Assembly (NCBI RefSeq): GCF_029227915.1
Contig: NC_079880.1
Location: 21,950,501-22,014,500 of the forward strand
Reading direction: 5' to 3'
Length of the DNA stretch: 64,000 nucleotides
From: Hydractinia symbiolongicarpus
Lineage: Eukaryota; Cnidaria; Hydrozoa; Anthoathecata; Hydractiniidae
Each line of letters opens with the position of its first letter. Position 1 is the stretch's first letter. Below the pieces are notes generated by a model. The model worked only from the letters and a program-made list of their open reading frames with translations, did no database searches and was not told the DNA's origin. Of this stretch, positions 43,504-54,790 are shown one piece after another. The translations under genes were made by a program, and so were the position numbers.

Positions 43504-45504
43504 TCACAGCAAGGCAGAGAAAGAAGAAAAAAACGAACATCTTATCGAGTTGTGGAAGGAGATTCAATATTTATGGGATGTTACGTCGCCTGAATACAGA
43601 GACAGGAATGAGAACAAAAAAGGATACGAAAACTCGCACTTGTTTGCGAAATGTCAGGTACCTTGTTTTAAAGTTAAAGATACAAACAATTCTTTCTAAA
43701 GCTAAATAAAAATTATTACTCCTACTGTTAAAGGTTGCTCTTGACTCTCTATCAATATCAGTATTATTATACCGTTTTATTTTAGAGGATGAGGCTAAAA
43801 CCAAAATGAACTCTTTACGGCCTTACTACAACAAAGAGCTAAAGAAGATTAAGCAAAGCAAAAAAGTGGTTCTGGAGGTGACGTCTATGTAACTAAGTGG
43901 CCCCATTTTCGGTCAATGGCATTTATTCGTAACACAATAATGCCAAGAAAATCGACTTCAACTATTGTAAGTAACAGAATTTAAAATATTGTCCTGACAA
44001 TCAGGTAGCTAAGTAGGGCGTTTGGAAATCCTACAAAAACTCACATCCTGTTCAGCAACATAAATACTGTTAAAATATTTCAAAATATCTCAAATAAATC
44101 TCTCTTGTCATGGCACTGCTCCAACAAAAAATAATTGCAATACTGGTCACGGACTGTGTAATTGTTGTTCCGTGTGACAAGCAGTGGCTGTGTTCTCGCT
44201 GTTTCTTGTTCCGTCCGCCATTCTCCATCTTGAACAGTGCCATTAGTAAGGTTTTCTGTGTCAAAGCTACCTGGGGAGAGTGATTATCAGGGCTTTTTGT
44301 CTGAGGAAATTATGGAGAACGCAACTTTCTAAGGTAATCTTTTCCGCATTTTTCACACTAACTTGAATCGGAAATAGGAATACCTAAAACCTGTTAGCCA
44401 TAATCTTAAAAGCATTTTTAAAAACACGCCTATCCCTAGAAATGCGACAATTAGTGATCTATTTTTCACGGGAAAGTCCTCGAAAAGGATATGGTTTGAC
44501 AATATTCGCTTTTAATGGAAACGCATCATCTGCAACAATCACATATGGTAATGGACCTTCGCCAAGTACCCTTGGTGGTGGAATTCCAAGAGTATTTCGA
44601 TCTATAGCTTGTGAAAGGTTAAAGTCTCGAAACACTCCTCCATCGCTTACTCTTCCATTACACCCAACGTCTATGAAAATGAAATTGTAATCAGCACCGA
44701 CAAGAGCTAATAGCACGATACTGAACGTGCCTTCGTAGTTAAAATAAAATGAGCAGTAATTCCGTGGGTGCTTGAGAACAACGTGCTTTCCGTCCATAGC
44801 ACCAATACAATTTGGAAAATTTCATTTGTCCTCACATTCACAGGCAATCTTTTGTCCTTCTGCTTCTGCTTTCGGAGTCTAAAAACAAAGTTCTTTTTAT
44901 ATTATACATTATATCATCACTTTTTATTATACTTAGGACACGTGCGATACAGAATTTATTGTCACTGATGACGAAAAGTCAGAAAGCAAGCAGCTGAGCT
45001 GACAGAGATTATACGAATGAGGTAGAAGAAGGTGAAACCCATCGATCAACAAAGAAACCACTAGGAAAGCGAAAAAGGGACAGCGCATTTCCTTCAAAGG
45101 CTGAAGAAGTAATGAATGGAGCTGTCACTATATTTATGGCGACAGCATCTCTGCCAATTAATCCAATTGACGATGAGGAGATCTTAGATTGCAACATTGC
45201 GTCTGGTTTAAGGAAGATAAAAGACGAGCGAAGTAAAGAGTTTGCGAAAGTTAAACTTCAAGAAGTAATGTTTCAAGCCCAATTCGGGCTTTTAACAAGT
45301 GCGCAATCTCAATATCATGCTTCTATGCAACAAACCTGCCCGTTTACGCAATCACAGCGACCGCAGGTCAAAACACAAAGTTGGGTCGACGCTTTAAACT
45401 CTCCTTTATTACCAAATTGCTCTGTTTATAGCCACACTCAACACAAGTTCCCCTTGTCTTCCCTTAATAGTGTAAGCATGAGCTCAGGAAATATATGGAA
45501 ATAA
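43503..45504 (+). pseudogene. Harbinger MADF/Myb-like accessory protein gene, interrupted
   Basis: Exon 1 (about 43503-43648) encodes a MADF start, HLIELWKEIQYLWDVTSPEY, then RDRNENKKGYEN and a donor CAG|GTACC. Exon 2 (about 43787-43965, acceptor TTTATTTTAG, donor GTAAGT) reads SLRPYYNKELKKIKQSKK. After a one-base loss in an A run it continues SGSGGDVYVTKWPHFRSMAF. Exon 3 (about 44939-45504, acceptor ATTATACTTAG) has TEFIVTDDEKSESKQ, one shift, then KKPLGKRKRDSAFPSKAEEV, DDEEILDCNIASGLRKI and KLQEVMFQAQFGLLTSAQSQ. This is the standard accessory factor that helps the transposase enter the nucleus and bind DNA. The long intron contains the antisense transposase exon. Two or three single-base changes break it. 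Confidence 0.65.
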
Positions 45505-45958
45505 ACTTTTACCTTCAAATATCTGTCTTTTAATTTTATGTTAATGGCATCACAAACGGAATTATTATGGAATTATTTTAGATAACGTAGTTTTGTGAAC
45601 GCAAAAAAGATGTTGTAGGTCAGTATAGCAGGCTCCAGTTGCAAGAAATTGCTAGTTTCAACCCTGGTTCAAGAGCATCTCGCATGGTTGTATTTTGTTT
45701 ACAAATCAAATGCTCAACCAATCCAAGGAGCTTGTTGAATGTTTTCCCATCCATGCGCAGAAAATTTTTAAATTCTGTTGGATCTTTTTTTCGAAAACTA
45801 TTTAATAGGGCTTCGAAGGCACCATGTTTTGGTCGCTTAAACCATGCAGCTCTCCTCTTCCGTTTTCTATTCCGCTTTTTTTCTTTTATCATTATCCCTG
45901 TTGCTGCCATAGCAATAACTCCAATTGAAGATATACGTGTTCTTTCTTGCGTATTCAT
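44080..45958 (-). pseudogene. PIF/Harbinger DDE transposase, interrupted
   Basis: The N-terminal exon (45958 to about 45570) reads AAWFKRPKHGAFEALLNSFR, KDPTEFKNFLRMDGKTFNKL and NTTMRDALEPGLKLAI. One frame change leads to LATGACYTDLQHLFCVHKTT. The second exon starts after the acceptor TTTTTAG at about 44880 and carries NFPNCIGAMDGKHVVLKHPR with the first catalytic Asp, then NYCSFYFNYEGTFSIVLLAL. VDVGCNGRVSDGGVFRDF-like sequence (FIDVGCNGRVSDGGVFRDFN), YVIVADDAFPL and, past a TAG at 44459, NAFKIMANRF and SCVLHNFL follow, then EWRTEQETARTQ and a stop at 44080-44082. About 20 residues that should link the exons are missing. Stops at the W of WNFPNC, after FRGLSREK and in NRFRVFL show decay. Confidence 0.75.
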
Positions 45959-46192
45959 TGTGAGAAGAGAGTTTTTAAGAAAACTTATACATTTTAACTT
46001 AACGTGTGATGTATTACCTGCAACTCAACTGATAAGTTTTTTCTTACAACTAATGGTCCGTTTAAGCTTACCGTATATTTTAGCCTTAAGAGATCTTAAC
46101 GAGAGAATCATTCAGTGAATCAAAACATTCATAATGGCTCTTGTTCGCGTTTTTCCTGCCCAAGTGGGTTTTTACACGAGCTTATTAACTAG

Positions 46193-48524
46193 TCTTGCAA
46201 GTTTATACGAAGTGTCGAAGTGCCAAAGTTGCCGAAAAAGTATGTCTTACTTGTCTAGATGGTACAACACGACGCCAATGCATTTAGACTGACATCAATA
46301 GCATTTTTAAAATTAGCGAAGCTACTGCATTACGCTTTCATGTTTAAGGCCATATATTTTCGAAACGGCGGGAAATAACTTAAGTCATCTTTAACCCAGG
46401 TAACTAGGAGTGATGACGTTAACAAATTGAACTAACAAATGTCTTTTTACAAATGTCTTTTTAACCTTTCGTCGAAAGGATACGATCCTTCACATTTTTT
46501 CTACAGCGTTTCAAGCTCTACCCAATTAAGGCAAAGGCTAAATAATTTTTTTTTTAAATAATTTATGGTCCATTGGTTTGTCTTAGCTGACGTCAGCAAA
46601 ATTTTTTAAACTTCATATGTCCTTAATCGTAGGTTATATGTACATGATTAAAAGCAACGGCTAAATAAATTTCTGAAATTTTTTTGTATAGATGGGTAAT
46701 ATTCCTTTTATAGTCGAAGATTATGTCTTATTTGTTAACGTCAAAACTAAACGTCAATATATGTTAAATTGAATTAATGAAACCATTACATTGCATTTGA
46801 GCTCAAATAACTCGGAAACGAGGTGGTTACGTTATATTTTACCGCGTAGGTAACTAGGGACACCATGCAACCAAATTAGGTATGTTTATAAAACTTAAAT
46901 TCCGAACCCTTTTCGGAATGGACGGGTTGGTTTAAAATACCTTTAAACCTCAATATCTCTGTAACCGTTCGTTAAAAGTACACGATCCTATACATTTTCT
47001 CGTTTAGTGTCTTTAGGCCCTACACAATACAGGCAATGGTTAAAAAAATTTATACAAAAAATATTTTTGTAGTACATTTGTTTTCTTTGCTGACGTCAAC
47101 AAAATTTTTCAATCGTTATATTTTCTTAAACGTTTCTTCGTTCTTTAGATCAGCGTCTTAAGCTCTACACATTGCAGACAACCTATAAACAAATTTCGCC
47201 AAAGTTGTTTTGTACCTGCAATGCAAACGTCAGCAAAAACACCTAAAACAAACTGTTTTCTCCATTTTGCTTCTGCCTGAGTGGATTTTCCCACGGGCTT
47301 TATCAACTAGTCTCGCATATTAATACAAAAGGTTGTCAGTTACTGAAAATACCGAGCAGGGCAAAAAGGCGACTTTCCAAAGGAGATAATTTTCTCTCCT
47401 AAAGAATGCGCAAATTTAAAAAAATAAGTCTAATTTGTTTATTGACTGTTTAAAGATTAGGTTATTGAAAAGATTGACGTCAATGATATTATTACATTTG
47501 GTGAAGCCATTGCACTCTACTGTTACGTTTCAGCCCAAGTTAACCGTGTGGGTACCTAGGTACCACCTGAGACAAAAATTGGACTAATCTCCTGAAGCTG
47601 GATCAACCTATCTGTTTCCAAAGAGACGAAAAGATGACGTCATAAAAAATAACAGTATTTCTTCAAGCGTTTGTAGAAGGTGCATGACTCTATACATTTT
47701 CTTCATCAGTGTTACAGGCTCTACACAATAGAGTCAACAGGTACACAAGTTTCTTGAAAAATCTTTTTTTGTATCGACGGGTCCTAGCTGACGTCAGCAT
47801 AACTTTAAAACTGTTATATATCTTTAACCGCTAATCAAATACATTATTTTGATCAGTGTTTCAAACTCTACACAATAAATGTAGCGACTAAACAAAGTTT
47901 AAAAAAACAAGACGTATGATATACGCAAACAACCTGGCGAATGAAGTTTACAAAAAGCTGTCTATTAAATTGGGATTTTTGTTACGAAGTTAGACACGAC
48001 ATATTTTACTATTCAGATACGCAATAATATTTGTTACACACTTATTTTTCAAAATTGATTTGTGAGACCTTCCTGAACGGAAAATTCCTCGAACTTTTAA
48101 TTTTCGATGGGTCCGTCTTGGGTGAACCGACTGACAGGAAGAAGAAAGACCACAAACCCACAAACCCCAAAATTTGCGAAATTCATTAATTCAATTAATT
48201 CTGCCTACATTCACTTTTAAAAAGTTTGGTGGAAACACCTTTATTTACTAGTTAGTTAAACAAGTGTTTTGAACACTTGTCTTATCTTTTTAAAAAAGAA
48301 AAAAGAAAAAAAAAGTAAAAATAGTTACCAAGATGAGATTCGAACACACGACGACTCCCGTGTCGGTGCTCAGAGAGGCAAAAATTTCCATTCTTGTAGG
48401 ACACATTTGCGTTTTAATACAAGCTCACGAGCTTGTAATAATGCTTGTACACCGACGGGTTATTACTGACGTCATTATAATTCAAATGACATTTTTGTAA
48501 TTTTTTCACGGGTTTATCGACTAG
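46193..48524 (+). mobile_element. Two head-to-tail Helitron-like units of a third family
   Basis: Unit 1 (46193-47310) and unit 2 (47311-48524) each begin with TC (TCTTGCAAGTTTATACGAAG, TCTCGCATATTAATACAAAA) and end with CTAG. The ends are preceded by GTGGATTTTCCCACGGGC-TTTATCAACTAG or TTTTTTCACGGGTTTATCGA, which are decayed hairpin ends. A third start TCTCCTTAATTAATAC follows at 48525. Inside, a block of about 300 bp recurs (CGATCCTATACATTTTCTC, GCTCTACACAATA, GCTGACGTCAGCAAAATTTT). No coding frame stands out. Confidence 0.5.
48330..48400 (-). other. Isolated Pol III B-box-like site
   Basis: On the minus strand GTGTTCGAATCTCATCTTGG contains a perfect B-box core GTTCGAATC (48337-48345), and TTTTTAC follows about 15 bases later. 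I found no A box or cloverleaf, so it is at most a tRNA-derived SINE remnant. Confidence 0.2.
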
Positions 48525-51500
48525 TCTCCTTAATTAATACTTACACTCTATCTGCATTGAAATCAAAAATATTAAACATAAACAAAAAAACTTGTTCCTT
48601 TCTTAACTGTATCGCTGATCGTAGCTGCAAATTTTCAATACAAATTCTCGTCTGACTCTCAAAACCAATCTGCGTCTCGAGGCTTTTCAGAGGCACAGTT
48701 GCAGAATCTTTTAATAAACAGCGACTTCGATATCATTTTAAAAACCTGGGATTGACTTTTGGTTGGAATTATTACTTTTTATTTTAATGTTTTACTCTCT
48801 GTACTTTGTATTTTTATAATAGTTCTCTCTATGTGCTCTAAATTTCGAATAATCTTTTACCACGTTTTTTAATCTTGCATAAATCTTAAACAAAACCAAT
48901 ATTAATCCTATTTAAATGCTGGTGGGGTGTTGATTTGGTCCCCTCTATAATTTCTAAAGTTGTTATTTTTTTGACATGGAACTTACCATAAATGTTGCCC
49001 AGGTTTTAGGCTAGTCCAAATAGAAATCCTGATGTCAACAATTTTGCTAACGACGTTATCGAATTTGATGAAGTGCGTAAAATTCGCTGAAATTAAAGAT
49101 TTATAAAAAATTTGTATAATTGCTTTCCGTTTTGTCACACTGTTAGAGACAAAATATAATGTGTCAAAATGCTTGTACAAACAGTTAAAAAAAATTAAAA
49201 AAGAAATACTCTGATAACTCAAAAAATTTGTTGTCATGCCAATACTTCGGGATATTTTTTAAAAGAGAAATTTTCCGAAAAATTAAAGCTAAATAAAAGT
49301 TACGAAAAGTAACAAAATATCAAGGTGAAACTATCATCCCATAAAATGTTATAAAACATAGTTAAACAGAGCCCAGACCAGTGCGGTATGAAACTCCGTA
49401 ATAGTACGCCACAAAAGGAACAAAATGGGGGCAACAAATTTTTGCTTGCGTCGGGACATTTTCTGTGACGTCATCAATACTAACATTCTGTTTAAATTTC
49501 TGAAAGCTACATAAAAGTTTTTTAACATACTTTCTGGTTTTAACATTGATCGCATGAAAATTTGTCAAAAATTGCCCGATAATCCGGTTTTATCCGATTT
49601 TAGGGTAAAATCCGAAAAAAGCGGGTAATCGGATTAATCACGTGTCCATAACATGGAAAATGATTTTTCTTGATGAAACAAAGTTGTGTTGTAAGTCTCA
49701 AGTTCTAAGGATAATCCTAACAAGACTTATTATATTTTGCACGTTATAAGAGTTGTATAGAGAATTTTAGGGGTAGTTTCGAGTAATAGCCAATATCAAA
49801 ACCTCTAAAAAGCATGGGACTTAAAAATTTGGCATGTCGGTGTCTAATAGATAAATATTAAAACTCAGTAAGTATCATAGCCATTCAGCATAGCGTTAAG
49901 GAGTTATTCAAAAACAAATATGTTAGGAGGGGAGGGGCAGAATACACCCCCCAGACCAAATAGGGTTAAAACGTGGCGTTCTGCGCACAAATCAAAAACA
50001 GTGCCAATCAGTGTATGATACTTTTTTTTTTTGCTGATAATTATTTTTGTAATGACAAGCTTTGAGCTAGATGTTTTTTTATCTAACTAACAATTAAGTT
50101 TTAGACCCTTCATAAAAACTTAATTTGCGAAATAAAAAGATAGGTGACATTTGTTTTTATTTACTTAAAAGTTGCAAAAAAGTTATTGTTATTATGGTTA
50201 GGACGGGATTATGAAAAGCTGTGCCCTGTGAATTATACCTGTACTAAGCGCTCCAGATAATGACATGGTTCACATGTACTTAACCGCTCAAACTAGCGTT
50301 AAATGCCGTGGGAACGATCTTTCTTAGCGTCAGATTCTCTTCTATATGATCGGTTTCAGTGCGTTCCAATCTTCAAAATGTACGCGAGGAGATAAAACAC
50401 ATTTAAACTTGCAGTTCCAAAATGTTATACTTCAGTAAATCAAGGTGTGAATTTTCATCTGCTTTTTGTAGTTCTCATTGTTTGCCATAAAAAAGTGAGT
50501 GAAGAAAAGGTAGATTAGCCTTGATTTCGGGTATCAGAAGTAATAAAGAATTTTATGTTTACATCACCGCAACATAAAGCAGTCTGTGTAAAAATCTGCT
50601 AGAAGGATACAAAAATAAAATTCGAGAATATCTGTTCCTTGCATAGCATAAACTAGAACTAGAAATTAAAAAAAAAGGTTGCGAAGCATTTCGCAAGTTC
50701 CAAGCAAAATTAAACTATCCAATACTTTGTCCCTAGCGTTTCTTGTTTCTTTGGCGCTAACATCTTCCTAAATACATCAAATTGAATATCATATGGAAGA
50801 ACCCTGGGGACGAGGTAGGAAAATGAACGCTCTGCAGAACAATTCGTTGCGCAAAAACAGTTTTTTTTGCGAATAGTCTGCGCGAGTATTTGATGTGAGT
50901 GGGATATTCTTTTCAAAATGTGCGAGAAAATTAGATTACGCGAAACTAACAAAAACGAATAACGCGTGTTAAAATTTAAGTACCGAATGATAAAAGTAAA
51001 GAGCGCAATACAAGATTACACTTTTAGCAGTATTCCGAAAGATATGTAATACATCGAGTTGTACAACCCGCAGAAGTTGGTCCTAACGTTAACGGTTTCG
51101 TAAATGACCTTACAACAAAACAGTATTTTCTTCACGCAAAAATACCGGCACTAGAAGCCACAGAATCTGCTGGAACGAATTTCGAAAACTCACGGGAAAC
51201 AATTAAAACAAAAACAATCAAATCAAAACAGTTATTTTAACTTCATCAAGATTTATTAAATAGCTTCAATTTTGGGCAGAAAAACAATAACGGTTTCGCC
51301 TTCTTTTCACCACACGCATTGGAAGATTACATCACTCACTCCCATTGTACACAATCTAAAAGAAAAATAAAACATTTTCATATAGTGATGCTTCGAGTGC
51401 CTTTAAGGGATGGCCAAGTCAATGGTATTGAAAGCGTTATCTGTCATCTCATAAATAATTAAGGCTAATTCGGAAAAGTATAAAAGAAAAAACTAAACAA

Positions 51501-53384
51501 TTTAGCAACTTTACTAATTTTATATGCAAAGTTCCAACCATACCAACAGTTTCCAAATCTAACAAAAATCATTTTAAAAGTGTTTATTTTTTCAGAATTT
51601 AATTGATGCAAGGCCAAGGGAAATTAAATAAGTTTATTGTCCTAGACCCATTCAAAAACACATGCTTCTCATTACTCAGGGTTTTTTTCAACCAACATTA
51701 ATGTAATCACCCAGAGGAAATTATAATGTCTCTTGTCTGTGTTTTAAAAACTGAGCACACAAATACACAAATATTACAAGTTCTGAACTTTGGCAATCAT
51801 ATTTTGCAATCAGACCCTTTTAAAAACTATGCGGAATCATGTCAATTATTAAATTCAGCACTAATAGAAAAGCACCTTGGATAGGATTCTTTGTTGGATG
51901 AATAAAATGACTGACAAATGGTTTATCGTGAATGAAATAGTAATTTTTACACAAATGATTTAAAAAATAACGAACTTTTTTATGTGGGTTGTTCTCAAAC
52001 ACACGTGGGCGGTTGGACAAGAAACTGTGATGTAATTTCTCTTGGTCTATTATTCCTGAGAATATTATAAAATAAGAGGGTGTCAATAAGCTGCAAACGG
52101 CCACATATATAAGGGAGAGTTCGGGCAACTTTTCAAATTAAATTAGTGGTTGTCTTCCAAAACCGCCCACACTTTCCCTAACTTGCCTAGAGCATTTCCA
52201 AAATTCAATTCCTTGAAACATACCTTGTGGACGATAGTTGGAAAAAGATGCTTTAAAAGAAAGGAGTTAAGTTTAAAAGTTTAAAAGTTATTTATCAAGT
52301 AAATTTTATCAAAAACCATCAAAAACAGTTCTTTTAAGAACTTTGCTACCACATAGTTTATTTTATGGTCCATGCTGGTTTTTTCGGGTGAATACTTCAA
52401 TTTTTTTCTAAACGCTTAACCTGCCCAAAAACGCCTGCACGTTTTACGGCGTATGCAGCTTATCAACACCCTTGTTCTAAAATTACAAGCAGTTTCGAAG
52501 ATGACCACGCCGTTTAGAGGACGTGTGCGGCTTGGGCATCCTTGGAGTTCTGTTTAATGACAGTTTTAATGTCATTTTAAATCTTGTTCTTGGGGAGGGT
52601 GTACGGACAACTAATTCCTATTGACAATTACGTTGCTGTTGGTTTGATAGCAAAAGTGGATATTTTTTTTAATTACTGTAACAGGTTACTTATATTATAA
52701 ATAAAAAACTGTGATAAAAAACGATTGGTCGGCTCACTCTAGCACCCAGAGCTATTTGTTTTCTCTGTGCCCTAGGTACAGGTTTTGCTATATCTGGCTA
52801 TCAGTTAGGTAGTAATACAGCTTCTCCATATGTATTCTACAAATTATTTTCAATTCTTTTATACAAAACAGAGCTCTAGCTAGCTACCTTTCGTGTGGTT
52901 AAGCCTTACCTTGATTTGGATAAAACCAATTAAAATTGATAATATACATCTTCTTAGAAACAATAAAATAAAACACAGCTCGATGCGTTATAATTGTACA
53001 AATTACTTCTATATTTCTTTAGAAAAGGGTACCTTACACAGGAGCTTTCCAATCCAACTCAAATCTTCAGAAAAAGCACAGCAACAAAATAGCTTAAATT
53101 TAAAGTCGATTAGAAACAGGACTAGCAATAAATTATTTCAAAAGAAGAAAACCGTTTTAATACTATTATTTTTCATTAAAATACAACTATAATAGCATTA
53201 GAAGCAAAATTGCAAAATAATTAATTATTTATTTATACAGTAATTAGCTATAATACAAAGAAATAAGGCATATTTTGGGTCTGTAAAATATACGTGTCTA
53301 AAATGCCGACTACCGTTTCTTGTTCACGGCATATTCCTCTTTGTGTGTTCAAGTTCGGCGGCCGTATAATCTGGACCAAAAGAC
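48525..53384. other. No gene recognised
   Basis: Nearly 5 kb of AT-rich DNA. ACCTGTACTAAGCGCTCC and GTACTTAACCGCTC at about 50238-50290 are diverged, inverted pieces of the long Helitron-like subfamily. An imperfect inverted repeat around TTATCCGATTTTAGGGTAAA lies at 49570-49640. Frames at 48983-49237, 51820-52128 and 52893-53192 carry no recognisable pattern. Confidence 0.5.
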
Positions 53385-53418
53385 GGGGGGGTCAAAATCC
53401 GGGGGTGGGGGCGGGGGG
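53385..53418 (+). other. G-rich tract with quadruplex potential
   Basis: Seven Gs, a short A-rich spacer, then GGGGGTGGGGGCGGGGGG: four or more G runs of at least five in 34 bases, within otherwise AT-rich DNA. Confidence 0.6.
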
Positions 53419-54024
53419 TACGAGCCGGACTTATTGCATTTTTTACTAGAGTTATACTTTAACCCCTCGGTCCAAACTTATTTGTTTTATTAGAAAAAAA
53501 AATACCCTAGCTTTATGTGCAAAAATATCAGTCCTATTTCTTTACGCTGATTTTATATGATTTTTTTTCTATCGAAATTTTGAGAATCTCAATAATTCTC
53601 TTGGTATACCTCGCGTTTAGCAAACGTGCTCCACAATTTCGCTTCGCTCACAAAGCTCAATTGCTTCGCAAAAATTATAAATAAAACAAAGTTTCATAAC
53701 CAAGAAAAACACCACTAATAATATTGAAATATTAAGATTTCAAATGTATTTTTAAATGAGCGTCACTGAATGCTCTTAATTATAAAGCTGCTCCAACCGT
53801 AAAAAAATATGACGAATTTAGTACAAGTTCGAACTTTTATCGATCAACTATGGGTCAGAGAGTATGTGTTTTACTGATAAAAAAAAGTTACAGAAAAATA
53901 AGTGATTTGCATCAACATATACTACCAATATGCAATCGTTAAAATACATAAAGAGATTTTTTAAAAGAGAAAGTCAGTTTCACAGGTGGCGATATTTCAT
54001 CAATACGCGGTACAACAACAGAAA
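53419..54024. other. No gene recognised
   Basis: AT-rich spacer downstream of the cysteine-rich precursor gene. Confidence 0.5.
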
Positions 54025-54741
54025 TTAGTTATCACATGAGTAGGTCGATCGTCCTCTCTTACATTTTCTGCCAGCAGGGCAATTTCGATGAGTGCAACAA
54101 GTTGACAAATAACCACGACAACCATTACAATTCTTCCAGCTTGCATGACAAAATCTTGAGACAGATCCAAAAGCTCTCCAAAACGGATCTGCAGCTGGAT
54201 GGTCTATATAAAAACAGATAATATGACAAACAGAATAGCACAACGTTATATTACTATCCTTTTTGTTTTTAAATATTGCATTTAAGATTTTATTTCTTAC
54301 CTGATCCTGCCTTGCCGTACCCATTTTCGTTTCCTTCTTCGTACATTGACGAATCAGGGTTTTCTTCTTTGTACATTGACGAATCAGGGTTTTCTTCTTC
54401 GTACATTGACGAATCAGGGTTTTCTTCTTCGTACATTGAAGAATCAGGGTTTTCTTCTTCGTGCATTCGCGAATCAGCGTTTTCTTCTTCGTATATTGAC
54501 GAATCAGCGCCTAAGCATTTAAAAGTGAATATCACTAACCCAGACAGGCCATTGATTCTAGTATCAAATACTGCATATTACTGTAACTTTAGAAAACAAC
54601 TACAAATTGAGTAATGTTACAGATTACTGAATGCAATCTTTTGGTGTGGTCTAATACCTGTTACGTACCTCTTCTTTCTGGATAGGTATTGAACGCGGAG
54701 GCAGCTGCAATAAGCACAATCATCATCATAACAAACTTCAT
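54025..54741 (-). CDS. Secreted cysteine-rich peptide precursor, three exons
   Basis: Exon 1 (54669-54741) encodes a signal peptide of about 16-18 residues starting MKFVMMMIVLIAAASAF and ends at donor GTACGT. Exon 2 (54301-54510, acceptor AAATGCTTAG, donor GTAAGA) consists mainly of six tandem 10-residue acidic repeats of the type PDSSMYEEEN, each a 30-bp DNA repeat. Exon 3 (54025-54203, acceptor TTTATATAG) encodes the C-terminal domain with eight cysteines spaced C-x6-C-x2-C-x6-CC-x4-C-x5-C-x8-C. The domain is basic overall and ends at TAA 54025. Both introns are phase 1 and all frames close, giving about 153 residues. A signal, an acidic pro-region and a small disulfide-rich domain is the layout of antimicrobial peptides, peptide toxins and some signalling peptides; I do not recognise the fold. 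TTTTGTAG lies directly before the ATG. Confidence 0.7.
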
Positions 54742-54790
54742 CTACAAAATTTAAAATGGTTATATCGAAAAGAATTCGTGCACATTAATT

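Larger units (their letters stand above)
42903..46085. mobile_element. PIF/Harbinger transposon
   Basis: The left ends TAAAATACACGGTAAGTTTA (42906) and TAAAATACATGGTAAGTTTA (43291), with AACAGACCGTTA beyond, are inverted matches of the right end. The right end reversed reads TAAAATATACGGTAAGCTTA, then AACGGACCATTA (46050-46083). Between them lie the two genes typical of Harbinger elements, a DDE transposase (-) and a MADF/Myb-like accessory gene (+). The duplicated left end makes the true left boundary 42903 or 43288. The 3-bp target duplication could not be fixed. Confidence 0.7.

Noticed and set aside
43503-45504. Possibility that the MADF gene is a host gene
   Set aside because: It lies within Harbinger ends beside a Harbinger transposase and has the usual accessory-gene features, so it belongs to the element.
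45639-46118. Long plus-strand open frame (159 codons)
   Set aside because: It is the antisense of the Harbinger transposase N-terminal exon, which has clear family motifs on the minus strand.
48330-48400. Possible tRNA gene on the minus strand
   Set aside because: Only the B box is present; acceptor, D and T stems do not pair, so it is kept only as a weak Pol III remnant.
50710-50952. Minus-strand frame with LVPRVLPYD and LGTKYW
   Set aside because: Short, no start or splice context; the CCTGGGGACGAGGT motif is often seen in repeats and gives no functional clue.
51820-52128. Minus-strand frame of 102 codons
   Set aside because: Hydrophobic composition fits AT-rich random sequence; no start context or recognisable motif.
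52893-53192. Plus-strand frame of 99 codons
   Set aside because: Lys/Asn/Ser-rich composition typical of AT-rich non-coding DNA, no family pattern.
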